Both the position numbers and the translations under genes were made by a program. The notes under the pieces were generated by a model, which was given only the letters and a program-made list of their open reading frames with translations, ran no database searches and was not told the DNA's origin. Shown piece by piece: positions 1 to 7,844 of a stretch of DNA of 64,000 nt. Source of the stretch: Tenacibaculum gallaicum (lineage in GTDB: Bacteria > Bacteroidota > Bacteroidia > Flavobacteriales > Flavobacteriaceae); assembly GCF_003387615.1 (NCBI RefSeq), contig NZ_QUNS01000002.1, positions 62,001 through 126,000 on the forward strand, written 5' to 3'. Numbering within the stretch: the first letter of the stretch is position 1; each line of letters starts with the position of its first letter.

Positions 1-1
1 T

Positions 2-370
2 ACATCATTAACGAAAGAAAATATTCAGATATCTTCTGTAAGCTTTTTAAGAGAGATATTTAATGTTACAAAACAGCAAATATTGATGTATAAAGTTATT
101 GATAGCGATACTAATGATGATAAAAAACTCGGTTATGAGGATGATATAAGTTTGTACTTAAGTAAAATTGATGGTACGAATTTTATCAAAATTTCACCTC
201 AAAAACAAAAAGTAATAAATGTTAAGGAGTTAGCTGAAAATAAAAGACTGTATTTTAAAACAACAGAAAGTATAAAGTCAGAAGAAGATAAACTACAAAT
301 ACATTATTTTTATGTTGATTTAACTAATAAAAATTTTAATGCTATTGAATATTATCCTATAAATGATTAA
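2..370 (+). CDS. hypothetical protein, 5' end missing (C-terminal part)
   Basis: The reading frame is open from base 2 with no stop, so the gene very likely begins before the window and the internal ATG at 83 is not its start. The visible part has an EF-hand-like acidic loop (DTNDDKKLGYED) followed by LYLSKIDGTNFIKISP, a pattern I associate with flavobacterial hypothetical proteins of unknown role that may be exported. Its stop overlaps the start of the next gene by 8 bp (ATGATTAA), so it is probably co-transcribed with the histidine kinase. I do not recognise a function. Confidence 0.75.
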   Translation, partial: TSLTKENIQISSVSFLREIFNVTKQQILMYKVIDSDTNDDKKLGYEDDISLYLSKIDGTNFIKISPQKQKVINVKELAENKRLYFKTTESIKSEEDKLQIHYFYVDLTNKNFNAIEYYPIND

Positions 371-2552
371 AAAAATATACATAGTATTTCTTTTCCTTTC
401 ATTCGCTGTTTTTTCTCAAACAGAGGTAAACACATCTAAAGAATTTTTAGTAAAAGTTCAAGTAGTGAGTAAAGAAACGCGACGAGCTATTAAAGATGCG
501 AGCGTAGAAGTAAATGGAAGAACTTTTCGGTTTTCTGAAATAACAGGAAGTTATACTGTAAAAGCTACAGCAGGAAGTCAATTAGAAGTATCACATCCTA
601 ATTTTAATCGTGTTTTTTATACGATTAAAGATGATGAAGATATAAAGGTAGAGGTTGAAGGGTTTACACCTAAAAGAAAATCAAAACTAAGTTCTTATAG
701 TACAAGAAAGCAAACAGGTTTATATTTACAATATTTAGATTCTGTTCAGTTTTATAAAAAGAAAGATATCGATAAAAGTTTGTCTTTTATTGAAAAAACA
801 TTGTTAACAAGCCCCAGTAAAAATCAAAGAGCTACTGTATTTAAAGAATTAGCAGATGTATATTTTTATTGGAAACAATACGACTTAGCAATTGAGAATT
901 ATCAAATTTCTTTACAAGAAGTAAATTCGCCTAGAGTTCGTTTAAAATTGGCAAAAACAGCATTTTTATCGGAAGATTATAATAGTAGTGAACAAAACTA
1001 TTTACAAAGCTTACAAAGCGGAGTATTAAATAACTATTTGAGTCTAACTGCATATCAAGGATTGGGAGATGTGTATCTAGCGCAAAAGAACTACAATCAG
1101 GCAAAAGTTAATTATGAAAAAGCATTGGAGATTGCGAAAAAGAACTTAATTACTCCTAAAATAACAGATTTAAACTCTAAACTGGCAGAAGTTTTTGCAG
1201 CACAAGGGAACACTCAAAAAGCAGATGGGTATTATAAAAACTCATTAAAGCTAGCATCTGAAGAAAATAAAAAACGTTCCTTAAAAGAACAACAAAAAGT
1301 AGCCGATTTTTATAACAAATCTCAACGATACGATGAAGAAATTCAGTTGCGAAAAGAGAGCTTAAAAGAAGCAGATGATATAGTTGTTGAGGCAAAAAAT
1401 AAAGAGTCTTTGGTTGACTCTATAACCTCGCAAAAAATCAACTATAAAATAGGAAATGCCTACATGCAAAAATCTGAATATGAAGAAGCAATTCCGTATT
1501 TAAAAAAGAGTATTGCAGACGCTGATAAAAATAAAGACTTAATCATTCAAAAAGATGCTACTAAGCGTTTGTCGGAAGTATATGCTACGGTTGGAGACTA
1601 TACGGAAGCCTTAAAAACGTATCAAGATTATGTAGAATTGGTGGATACTTTGTATTCACGTAAAGAACAAGAAATTCAACAAGTAAAACGTTTTAGTAAA
1701 CGTATTTCAGATAACCAAAATAGAATAGTAAGTTTAGAAAAAGATAAAGAATTAACAGATAGTAAAATAAGTTTAGCATACAAAGACCAGCAATTAGTAG
1801 AGGAAAGTAACAGACGTCAAAAATGGATTATTTATTCATTAATCGGAGGTTTTTTATTAATGATTTTGTTGGTGTATTTTATGTTTAGAACGAATAAACA
1901 ACAAAAGTTAGCAAATAACTTATTAGCATTGAAATCGATGCGATCACAAATGAATCCGCACTTTATTTTCAATGCATTAAACTCTGTGAATAGTTTTATT
2001 GCAGTAAATGATGAACGAAGCGCAAATAGATATTTATCAGAGTTCTCAGCATTAATGCGTTCGGTGTTAGAAAATTCAGATGAAGATTTTATACCGTTAA
2101 CCAAAGAAATAGAGTTGTTAGAACTGTATCTGAAGTTAGAGCACAACCGATTTAAAGATAAGTTTGATTATAATATCAATATAGATAAAAGTATACCTTT
2201 AGATGAATATTCGATTCCGCCAATGTTATTGCAACCATATATAGAAAATGCCATTTGGCATGGGCTTCGATATAAAAAAGAAAAAGGAAAACTTCAAATT
2301 TCAATGCTTCCTAAAAACAATGATTCTATTACCATTTTAATTGAAGACGATGGAATTGGAAGGGAAAAGTCAATAGAAATGAAAACGAAGAACCAACTCA
2401 AACAGAAATCGAAAGGAATGAGTACGATTAAAAATAGAATTGCCATTCTAAATGATATGTATCAGGATAAAATATCTGTGGTGGTTTTAGATGCCTTTGA
2501 AGATAGAAGCGGAACTAAGGTAGAATTGACACTAAAAAAAGACGAAAATTAG
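363..2552 (+). CDS. TPR-containing LytS-type sensor histidine kinase
   Basis: A 729-residue sensor. The signal peptide (MIKKIYIVFLFLSFAVFS) is followed by a beta-rich domain to about residue 100, then tetratricopeptide repeats (about 110-420) and a coiled coil. A single membrane helix lies near 490-507 (WIIYSLIGGFLLMILLVYF). The cytoplasmic kinase has the LytS/His_kinase H-box MNPHFIFNALNS (His about 533) and an HATPase segment with LLQPYIENAIWHG and EDDGIGR. The extracytoplasmic TPRs probably sense a protein or envelope signal. It is followed directly by its LytTR response regulator, so the two almost certainly form a two-component pair. The signal and targets cannot be read from the sequence. 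Confidence 0.92.
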   Translation: MIKKIYIVFLFLSFAVFSQTEVNTSKEFLVKVQVVSKETRRAIKDASVEVNGRTFRFSEITGSYTVKATAGSQLEVSHPNFNRVFYTIKDDEDIKVEVEGFTPKRKSKLSSYSTRKQTGLYLQYLDSVQFYKKKDIDKSLSFIEKTLLTSPSKNQRATVFKELADVYFYWKQYDLAIENYQISLQEVNSPRVRLKLAKTAFLSEDYNSSEQNYLQSLQSGVLNNYLSLTAYQGLGDVYLAQKNYNQAKVNYEKALEIAKKNLITPKITDLNSKLAEVFAAQGNTQKADGYYKNSLKLASEENKKRSLKEQQKVADFYNKSQRYDEEIQLRKESLKEADDIVVEAKNKESLVDSITSQKINYKIGNAYMQKSEYEEAIPYLKKSIADADKNKDLIIQKDATKRLSEVYATVGDYTEALKTYQDYVELVDTLYSRKEQEIQQVKRFSKRISDNQNRIVSLEKDKELTDSKISLAYKDQQLVEESNRRQKWIIYSLIGGFLLMILLVYFMFRTNKQQKLANNLLALKSMRSQMNPHFIFNALNSVNSFIAVNDERSANRYLSEFSALMRSVLENSDEDFIPLTKEIELLELYLKLEHNRFKDKFDYNINIDKSIPLDEYSIPPMLLQPYIENAIWHGLRYKKEKGKLQISMLPKNNDSITILIEDDGIGREKSIEMKTKNQLKQKSKGMSTIKNRIAILNDMYQDKISVVVLDAFEDRSGTKVELTLKKDEN

Positions 2553-2554
2553 TG

Positions 2555-3289
2555 ATGAAGATAAAAGCAATTATAGTTGAAGATGAGCAAATAAGTAGAG
2601 ATGTTCTACGAAATTATATTACTAAATATTGCCCAAATGTTGAGTTGTTAGGTGAAGCAAGTAATATTGAAGAGGGGTATAAGTTGATTCAGCAGCATGA
2701 ATTAGATTTAGTGTTTTTAGATGTAGAAATGCCTTTTGGAAATGCTTTTGACTTATTAGAAAAAGTAGAAAACCAAACTTTTGAAACAGTTTTTGTAACT
2801 GCTTACGATCATTACGCCATTGAGGCATTAAATAATCAAGCAACTTATTATTTGTTAAAACCTATTTCGATAGATGAGTTGATTAAAGCAGTGAGTATTG
2901 TAACTGAAATTAAAGAAAAAGAAAATGAGTTAGAAACTACTGTGTTAACTCCAAAAACAACGCACCAAGTAAATGGAAAGGTTACGATTCCGCAACAAGA
3001 TGGGTTTGAAGTAGTAGCTGTTGAAGAAATTTTATTTTGTAAAGCAGATGATAATTATACCGAAATCTATCTTGAAAACTCTAAAAAGGTGGTAAGTAAA
3101 ACGCTTAAATATTTTGAAGATATTTTAAAAGACAGCTCTTTTGTTAGAGTGCACAAATCGTTTTTAGTCAACGTTAATGAAATAGTAAAGTATAAAAAAG
3201 GAAAAGGGGGTAGTGTTATGCTGTCAAATGGAAAAGAGATTATGGTTTCAGCATCCAAGAAAGCAAACTTATTATCATATTTTAAATAA
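2555..3289 (+). CDS. LytTR-family DNA-binding response regulator
   Basis: 244 residues from the ATG at 2555; a GTG at 2552 overlaps the kinase stop and is the less likely start. The N-terminal receiver domain has VEDE near residue 8-11, the phospho-acceptor in FLDVEMP (Asp56) and the conserved switch Thr and Lys further on (FVTAYDHYAIEA, YYLLKPIS). From about residue 145 a LytTR DNA-binding domain follows, with ILFCKADDNYTEIYLENSKK and VRVHKSFLVNV. LytTR domains bind DNA through beta strands rather than a helix-turn-helix. It is translationally coupled to the upstream kinase. The gamma carbonic anhydrase-like gene starts 6 bp after its stop and may be in the same transcript. Confidence 0.93.
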   Translation: MKIKAIIVEDEQISRDVLRNYITKYCPNVELLGEASNIEEGYKLIQQHELDLVFLDVEMPFGNAFDLLEKVENQTFETVFVTAYDHYAIEALNNQATYYLLKPISIDELIKAVSIVTEIKEKENELETTVLTPKTTHQVNGKVTIPQQDGFEVVAVEEILFCKADDNYTEIYLENSKKVVSKTLKYFEDILKDSSFVRVHKSFLVNVNEIVKYKKGKGGSVMLSNGKEIMVSASKKANLLSYFK

Positions 3290-3295
3290 AAATTT

Positions 3296-3811
3296 ATGCC
3301 AATTATAAAACCAGTAAGAGGGAAGCACCCTCAAATTCCAAATGATTGCTACATTGCTGAAAATGCAACTATTGTAGGTGATGTACAAATGGGAGAAGCG
3401 TGCAGTGTATGGTTTAATGCGGTTATTCGCGGAGATGTACACTATATAAAAATGGGAGATAAAGTAAATGTACAAGATGGAGCAGTAATACATGCAACGT
3501 ATCAAAAATCACCAACTACTATAGGAAACAATGTATCGATAGGTCATAATGCATTAGTGCATGGATGTACTATTCATGATAATGTACTGGTAGGTATGGG
3601 AAGTATAATTATGGATGATTGTGTAGTAGAATCTAACTCCATCATTGCAGCAGGAGCAGTTGTAACAAAAAACACACATATTGAAAGCGGGAGTATTTAT
3701 GCTGGAGTGCCAGCAAAAAAAGTAAAAGATATTTCTAAAGAACTTATTTCAGGTGAAATTGACAGAATCGCTAATAATTACGTAAAGTATTCAAGTTGGT
3801 TTAAAGAATAA
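3296..3811 (+). CDS. gamma carbonic anhydrase family protein (hexapeptide-repeat)
   Basis: 171 residues, the usual size for the YrdA/PaaY/CaiE-like gamma carbonic anhydrase family. It is built almost wholly of left-handed beta-helix hexapeptide repeats (e.g. VNVQDGAVIHA, TIGNNVSIGHNALVHGC, VLVGMGSIIMD). The metal-ligand histidines expected for the family are present: His in AVIHA, in SIGHNALVHG and nearby. The C-terminal tail (ISKELISGEIDRIANNYVKYSSWF) is the typical amphipathic helix. Whether it hydrates CO2 or only binds zinc cannot be decided here. The gene lies 6 bp after the response regulator and ends in a strong hairpin. Confidence 0.9.
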   Translation: MPIIKPVRGKHPQIPNDCYIAENATIVGDVQMGEACSVWFNAVIRGDVHYIKMGDKVNVQDGAVIHATYQKSPTTIGNNVSIGHNALVHGCTIHDNVLVGMGSIIMDDCVVESNSIIAAGAVVTKNTHIESGSIYAGVPAKKVKDISKELISGEIDRIANNYVKYSSWFKE

Positions 3812-3822
3812 ATAAAGAAAGT

Positions 3823-3860
3823 AAAAAAGCCCGGTTCTGTTTCCAAAACCGAGCTTTTTT
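3823..3860. terminator. bidirectional rho-independent terminator
   Basis: A GC-rich stem (GCCCGGTT / AACCGAGC, one mismatch) is flanked by A6 on the left and T6 on the right. It sits between the convergent carbonic anhydrase and Spy-like genes, so it can stop transcription from both sides. Confidence 0.85.
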
Positions 3861-3891
3861 CAATCAAAAACTAATCTACTATAAATCGATA

Positions 3892-4356
3892 TTACTTATC
3901 GCTTTGATTTTCTTTACGATGCTTTCTTTTTTTATGTGTTTTGCGGTCACCTTTCTTGCTATGCCTTTTCATTTTTCTTGCAGTCATTTTTTCATAACGT
4001 TCATATTGTTGTTCGTTTAAGATACGTTTCATTTTAGTTTTGTAAGCAATTTGCTTGTCAAGCATTTTACTTTTCATGGCATATTTCTGATCAGCAGTAA
4101 GTTTATTACCGCTTTTTTTCATAGCTTTTCTTTTAGCCCACATTTCCTGTCTTTTGGCAACTTGTTCGGCTATTAAAGGCTTTACCTGTCTTTGTTGAGC
4201 TTCCGTTAAATCAAGCTGTAAGGTCATTTTTTTTACAGCTAATTCTGTTTTTTGTTCTACAGTTAATTTTTCATGTTTAGCTTTATCTCTCTTTTGAGCT
4301 TGAGTAGTAACAGTAAACCCAACTGCTAAAATCAAGATTGTTAGTAATCTCTTCAT
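3892..4356 (-). CDS. Spy/CpxP-like periplasmic protein with basic tail
   Basis: 154 residues with a cleavable signal peptide (MKRLLTILILAVGFTVTTQAQ). The mature part is mostly helical and carries two LTxxQ-like motifs (LTVEQKTELAVKKM and LTEAQQRQVKPLI) as in Spy/CpxP-related periplasmic proteins; the flavobacterial versions are short and highly charged. The C-terminus is a run of Lys, Arg and His (about residues 130-150). A chaperone-like or envelope-stress role is inference from the LTxxQ motif only. It is monocistronic. Confidence 0.75.
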   Translation of the reverse strand: MKRLLTILILAVGFTVTTQAQKRDKAKHEKLTVEQKTELAVKKMTLQLDLTEAQQRQVKPLIAEQVAKRQEMWAKRKAMKKSGNKLTADQKYAMKSKMLDKQIAYKTKMKRILNEQQYERYEKMTARKMKRHSKKGDRKTHKKRKHRKENQSDK

Positions 4357-4458
4357 GTTATTAAATTTTAAGGTTTGTAATTATTTTACATCTCTAAGAC
4401 CGTGCGAAATTAAAAAAGTTTAAATTTGAAAGCGTTTTTAACATTTTTTTAATTTTAT

Positions 4459-5436
4459 ATGAAGTCAAATTTTAGATTTTTTTTAAGGTTTTTATTACTA
4501 GTTGTGGGTGTGTTTGCACTATTTTTTTTCTGGGCATCCTCTCCAACAATGGATGAGGAAGAATACGCTAAAATTATTACGCACAATTACAATACTATAA
4601 CTGATAACGATTCAATCTATAGTATAGTAACTTATAATATTGGTTATTTAAGTGGAATGACAAATAACCGAGCAATTGCTAAGCCTAAAGAATTATTTGA
4701 TTCAAATTTAAAAAAGGTACTTACAGAGGTTAAAAAAGTGAATCCAGATATTATAGCACTTCAAGAAGTGGATTATAATGCAGCAAGGTCTTATGAAATA
4801 AACCAGGAAGAAAAATTAGCAGAATTAGGTTATAATTATGTGGCAAGAGGTATAAATTGGGATGAACATTATGTGCCGTTTCCATATTGGCCGCCAAGCA
4901 TACATTTTGGTAAAATAGTTTCAGGTCAATCAATTTTAAGTAAATATAATTTAAAGGATTATGAACGTATTGTTTTGGAGAGAGTAGCTGATAACCCTTT
5001 TTATAGAGATGCGTTGTATTTAGATAGGTTAGTACAGGTGACAAAAATTACTTTAGAAGGAAAAGAAGTTGTGGTAATAAATTTACATTTAGAAGCGTTT
5101 GATAAAACAACAAGAGTAAGACAGTTTGAGTATGTGTTGAACCTTTTTAATAAGTATAAAAAAGAGTATCCAACAATCTTACTAGGAGACTTTAATTCAA
5201 AAGCAAGGGATAAAGAAGCTATTATTCAAAAAATGTTTGCAATGGATGGAGTAGGAAATGCGGCCTTTTTTGTTGAGAACCCTGAAAATACATTTGACAC
5301 AAAAAATCCAGTAGAACGTATTGATTATGTTTTTTATACAGAAGATTCTATAGAGTATGTGGAGGGAAAAGTACTAACTCAATTTGGTCAAGCATCCGAT
5401 CATTTACCTATTGAAATGAAGTTTAAGTTAAAATAG
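4459..5436 (+). CDS. endonuclease/exonuclease/phosphatase family protein
   Basis: 325 residues with an N-terminal membrane anchor or uncleaved signal (FLRFLLLVVGVFALFFFWA). The body is the EEP fold: IVTYNIGY, DIIALQEVDY (catalytic Glu), VVINLHLEAF, ILLGDFNS (Asp/Asn metal site) and ASDHLPIEM (catalytic His). The family contains nucleases, phosphoinositide and sphingomyelin phosphodiesterases. With the active site outside the inner membrane, a secreted phosphodiesterase or nuclease is likely, but the substrate is unknown. It is monocistronic, with a strong terminator downstream. Confidence 0.85.
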   Translation: MKSNFRFFLRFLLLVVGVFALFFFWASSPTMDEEEYAKIITHNYNTITDNDSIYSIVTYNIGYLSGMTNNRAIAKPKELFDSNLKKVLTEVKKVNPDIIALQEVDYNAARSYEINQEEKLAELGYNYVARGINWDEHYVPFPYWPPSIHFGKIVSGQSILSKYNLKDYERIVLERVADNPFYRDALYLDRLVQVTKITLEGKEVVVINLHLEAFDKTTRVRQFEYVLNLFNKYKKEYPTILLGDFNSKARDKEAIIQKMFAMDGVGNAAFFVENPENTFDTKNPVERIDYVFYTEDSIEYVEGKVLTQFGQASDHLPIEMKFKLK

Positions 5437-5482
5437 TAAAAAAAAGACTCAATAGCTTGTTGAATCCTATAATTTTAAAAAC

Positions 5483-5515
5483 TAAAAAACCCGAACAAAT
5501 TTGTTCGGGTTTTTA
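5483..5515. terminator. rho-independent terminator
   Basis: A near-perfect palindrome, CCCGAACAAATTTGTTCGGG, flanked by A5 and T5. It ends the EEP gene on the plus strand and the tRNA-Phe transcript on the minus strand. Confidence 0.88.
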
Positions 5516-5518
5516 TCG

Positions 5519-5591
5519 TGGTGCCTCCAGGAATCGAACCAGGGACACAAGGATTTTCAGTCCTTTGCTCTACCAACTGAGCTAAGGCACC
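5519..5591 (-). tRNA. tRNA-Phe (GAA), copy 2
   Basis: Read on the minus strand, the 73-nt cloverleaf has acceptor arms GGTGCCT / AGGCACC, discriminator A, anticodon loop CTGAAAA (anticodon GAA) and a T arm containing GGTTCGATTCC. The CCA end is not encoded; the three bases after the discriminator are CGA. It is identical in sequence to the copy 63 bp upstream and is probably transcribed with it. Confidence 0.97.
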
Positions 5592-5626
5592 AGTCATTGC
5601 TTAAAAGTAATATCTTTAAAATAAAA

Positions 5627-5646
5627 CTCGTAACAGGCGCTACGAG
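5627..5646 (-). other. short hairpin between the two tRNA-Phe genes
   Basis: Six-base inverted repeat CTCGTA / TACGAG with an 8-base loop, followed on the minus strand by a T-rich stretch. It could act as a weak terminator or a processing signal between the two tRNAs. Low confidence. Confidence 0.35.
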
Positions 5647-5654
5647 CTTTATTG

Positions 5655-5727
5655 TGGTGCCTCCAGGAATCGAACCAGGGACACAAGGATTTTCAGTCCT
5701 TTGCTCTACCAACTGAGCTAAGGCACC
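5655..5727 (-). tRNA. tRNA-Phe (GAA), copy 1
   Basis: Same 73-nt cloverleaf as the downstream copy, with anticodon GAA in loop CTGAAAA and no encoded CCA. It is the promoter-proximal copy of the pair; a clear -7 element lies about 26 bp upstream. Confidence 0.97.
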
Positions 5728-5752
5728 AGTTGCTACTTTCGTTAAGCGGATG

Positions 5753-5783
5753 CAAATATACAATCGTTTTTTAATTATACAAA
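5753..5783 (-). promoter_or_regulatory. Bacteroidota-type promoter for the tRNA-Phe pair
   Basis: On the minus strand TTTG, 19 bases, then TATATTTG, which matches the Bacteroidota consensus (TTTG or TTG, about 19 bases, TAnnTTTG) without a mismatch. The expected start lies just upstream of the first tRNA. Confidence 0.8.
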
Positions 5784-5836
5784 GTAAAAACTTTAAAAAA
5801 ATGTGCCGTAAATTTACAAGTTCTAAGAAATGAAAT

Positions 5837-6568
5837 ATGCGCCTAATTATTGATGTTGGAAATACAAGAGTTAAAGTAGCTGTTTTTGAAATAGATACTA
5901 TTAGGGAAGTATTTGTTTTTGAGAAAGCAAATATAATTTCAGAGCTAAAAAAAATTATTTCAAGATTTTCAATTTCCAATAGTATTATATCTTCTGTAGC
6001 TAATTTTACAGAAAAAGAAAAGCAAAAAATTGTAGAACTCTTAAATCCAGTTTTTTTGAATTCAAGGACTAAGATTCCTTTTAAAAATTTATATAAAACG
6101 CCAAGAACACTAGGAGTTGATAGAATAGCATTAGCATCAGCAGCGATAAATAAGTTTCCAAATAAGAATGTATTGGTACTAGATGCAGGTACATGCATAA
6201 CCTACGATTTTATTACTAATGAAGGGAAATACTTAGGAGGTGCAATTTCACCAGGAGTAGCTATGAGGTATAAGGCATTACACACTTTTACCTCCAAATT
6301 ACCGTTACTAGAAATGGAGGAAGTAGAAAACTTTATAGGGGTTGATACAAAAAGTTCAATCCATTCAGGGGTTATCAATGGAGTTTCTAATGAAATAGAT
6401 GGAATTATAGCACAATATCAAAAAAAATATCCAGATTTAACAGTAGTTTTAACAGGAGGGGATACATATTTTTTGTCAAAACAATTAAAAAGTGTCATAT
6501 TTGCCCATCCAAATTTTGTTTTGGAGGGGTTACATACTATTTTGATACACAATTTAGCGAATGATTAA
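5837..6568 (+). CDS. coaX: type III pantothenate kinase
   Basis: Phosphorylates pantothenate with ATP in the first step of CoA synthesis. 243 residues, the normal size. The ASKHA-fold motifs are present: phosphate loop DVGNTRVKVAVFE at the N-terminus, GVDRIALASAA, LDAGTCITYDFI (catalytic Asp), GGAISPGVAMRYKALHTFTSKLP, and TGGD near the end. Type III enzymes need a monovalent cation such as K+ and are not feedback-inhibited by CoA. The start is the ATG giving MRLIIDVGNT. Its end overlaps the next gene by 8 bp (ATGATTAA), so it heads the envelope-biogenesis operon. Confidence 0.96.
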   Translation: MRLIIDVGNTRVKVAVFEIDTIREVFVFEKANIISELKKIISRFSISNSIISSVANFTEKEKQKIVELLNPVFLNSRTKIPFKNLYKTPRTLGVDRIALASAAINKFPNKNVLVLDAGTCITYDFITNEGKYLGGAISPGVAMRYKALHTFTSKLPLLEMEEVENFIGVDTKSSIHSGVINGVSNEIDGIIAQYQKKYPDLTVVLTGGDTYFLSKQLKSVIFAHPNFVLEGLHTILIHNLAND

Positions 6569-7829
6569 GAGATTTATATTAGGAGTTTTTGTACTAACTA
6601 CGTCAACAATATTAGCACAAAGAAATAGTGCTTCACCATATTCTTATTTTGGTATAGGTGAAAATTTTGAGGCAGTAACAGTAGAACAAGCTTCTATGGG
6701 AGGTATTGGTGTTGCAATGAAAGATTATCATCACCTAAATTTTACAAACCCAGCGTCGAATGCTGATTTAAGGGCTGCAACCTATGCTATAGGAGGTAGC
6801 TTAACTTTTTTAACTGTTAAAGAACAAGATGCTTCTCAAACAGGAAATTCAACAAGTTTAAGGTACATTTCATTAGGTTTTCCAGTTGGAAAAAAAGCAG
6901 GTTTATCTGTTGGTTTACAACCTTTTTCATCTGTAGGGTACTCATTGTTAGATGATAATGATGCTGATAATGTTACTTTATTTACAGGAGAAGGAGGGGC
7001 GAATAAAATATACGCTAGTTTTGGTATGTATGTCTATAAAGGTTTGTCTATTGGTGCAGAAGCTGGTTTTATTTTTGGGAATATAGATAATAGCGTTTTA
7101 AATCAAAGAGCAGATGTCGCATTAGCAACTAAACATGAAGAATCTTTTAATGTTAGAGGCGGACAGTTTAAGCTGGGGTTACAATACAAAACAGAACTAA
7201 AAAATAAATTGCAATTATCTACAGGAGCATCATTTACCATGTCTACAGATTTATCTGCAAAAGGGTCGGAGAAAATGTACTCATTATCATTTAGTGGGTC
7301 TGGGCAAGAAGTTCCAAGAGATGAACTATTCAATAGAACTTTAAATGGAAACATAAATGCACCTTTGAAAAGTGTTTATGGTTTCGGTCTAGGAAAAGAA
7401 AATAAGTGGTATGTAGGAATCAACCAAGAATTCCAAAGCGCTTTAGGAAGTAACAGTGTTTTTATAGCTGATGGATCATCTCATAAGTATGATGATTCAA
7501 GTAAGTTTGCAATAGGAGGGTACTACATTCCAAAAATAAATTCAATCTCAAGTTATTGGGATAGAGTGACCTATAGAGCAGGTTTGCGTTTTGAAGACAC
7601 AGGGTTGTTAGTAAAAACTACCAATAATTTTACTGCAGTAAAAGACTTTGGCATAAATGTTGGACTAGGATTGCCATTACCAAGACAATTATCAAACGTA
7701 AATGTTGGATTTGAGTACGGGCAAAGAGGAACGACTAACAATAACTTAATAAAAGAAAACTACTTTAACGTAAGGTTAAGTTTATCTTTAAATAGTCTTA
7801 AGTGGTTTCATAAGAATAAAATAGATTAA
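6561..7829 (+). CDS. outer-membrane beta-barrel protein (OmpP1/FadL-like)
   Basis: 422 residues with signal peptide MIKRFILGVFVLTTSTILAQ. The mature protein begins RNSASPYSYFGIGENFE and shows alternating strands and glycine-rich turns typical of a beta-barrel; ASMGGIGVAMKDYHHLNFTNPAS resembles the N-terminal region of OmpP1/FadL-type channels and PorV-like proteins. The C-terminal strand NYFNVRLSLSLNSLKWFHKNK lacks a terminal Phe. It is coupled to coaX by an 8-bp overlap and followed 15 bp later by a TPR protein. This order is conserved in Flavobacteriia. The cargo is unknown. Confidence 0.8.
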   Translation: MIKRFILGVFVLTTSTILAQRNSASPYSYFGIGENFEAVTVEQASMGGIGVAMKDYHHLNFTNPASNADLRAATYAIGGSLTFLTVKEQDASQTGNSTSLRYISLGFPVGKKAGLSVGLQPFSSVGYSLLDDNDADNVTLFTGEGGANKIYASFGMYVYKGLSIGAEAGFIFGNIDNSVLNQRADVALATKHEESFNVRGGQFKLGLQYKTELKNKLQLSTGASFTMSTDLSAKGSEKMYSLSFSGSGQEVPRDELFNRTLNGNINAPLKSVYGFGLGKENKWYVGINQEFQSALGSNSVFIADGSSHKYDDSSKFAIGGYYIPKINSISSYWDRVTYRAGLRFEDTGLLVKTTNNFTAVKDFGINVGLGLPLPRQLSNVNVGFEYGQRGTTNNNLIKENYFNVRLSLSLNSLKWFHKNKID

Positions 7830-7844
7830 CAAAAACTGAGAACG

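Noticed and set aside
5501-5716. Plus-strand frame across the two tRNA-Phe genes
   Set aside because: Translation of tRNA sequence and spacer; the internal repeat in the protein is simply the duplicated tRNA.
5557-6198. Minus-strand frame of 213 residues over the second tRNA and coaX
   Set aside because: It runs antisense to a clear coaX gene and through a tRNA gene.
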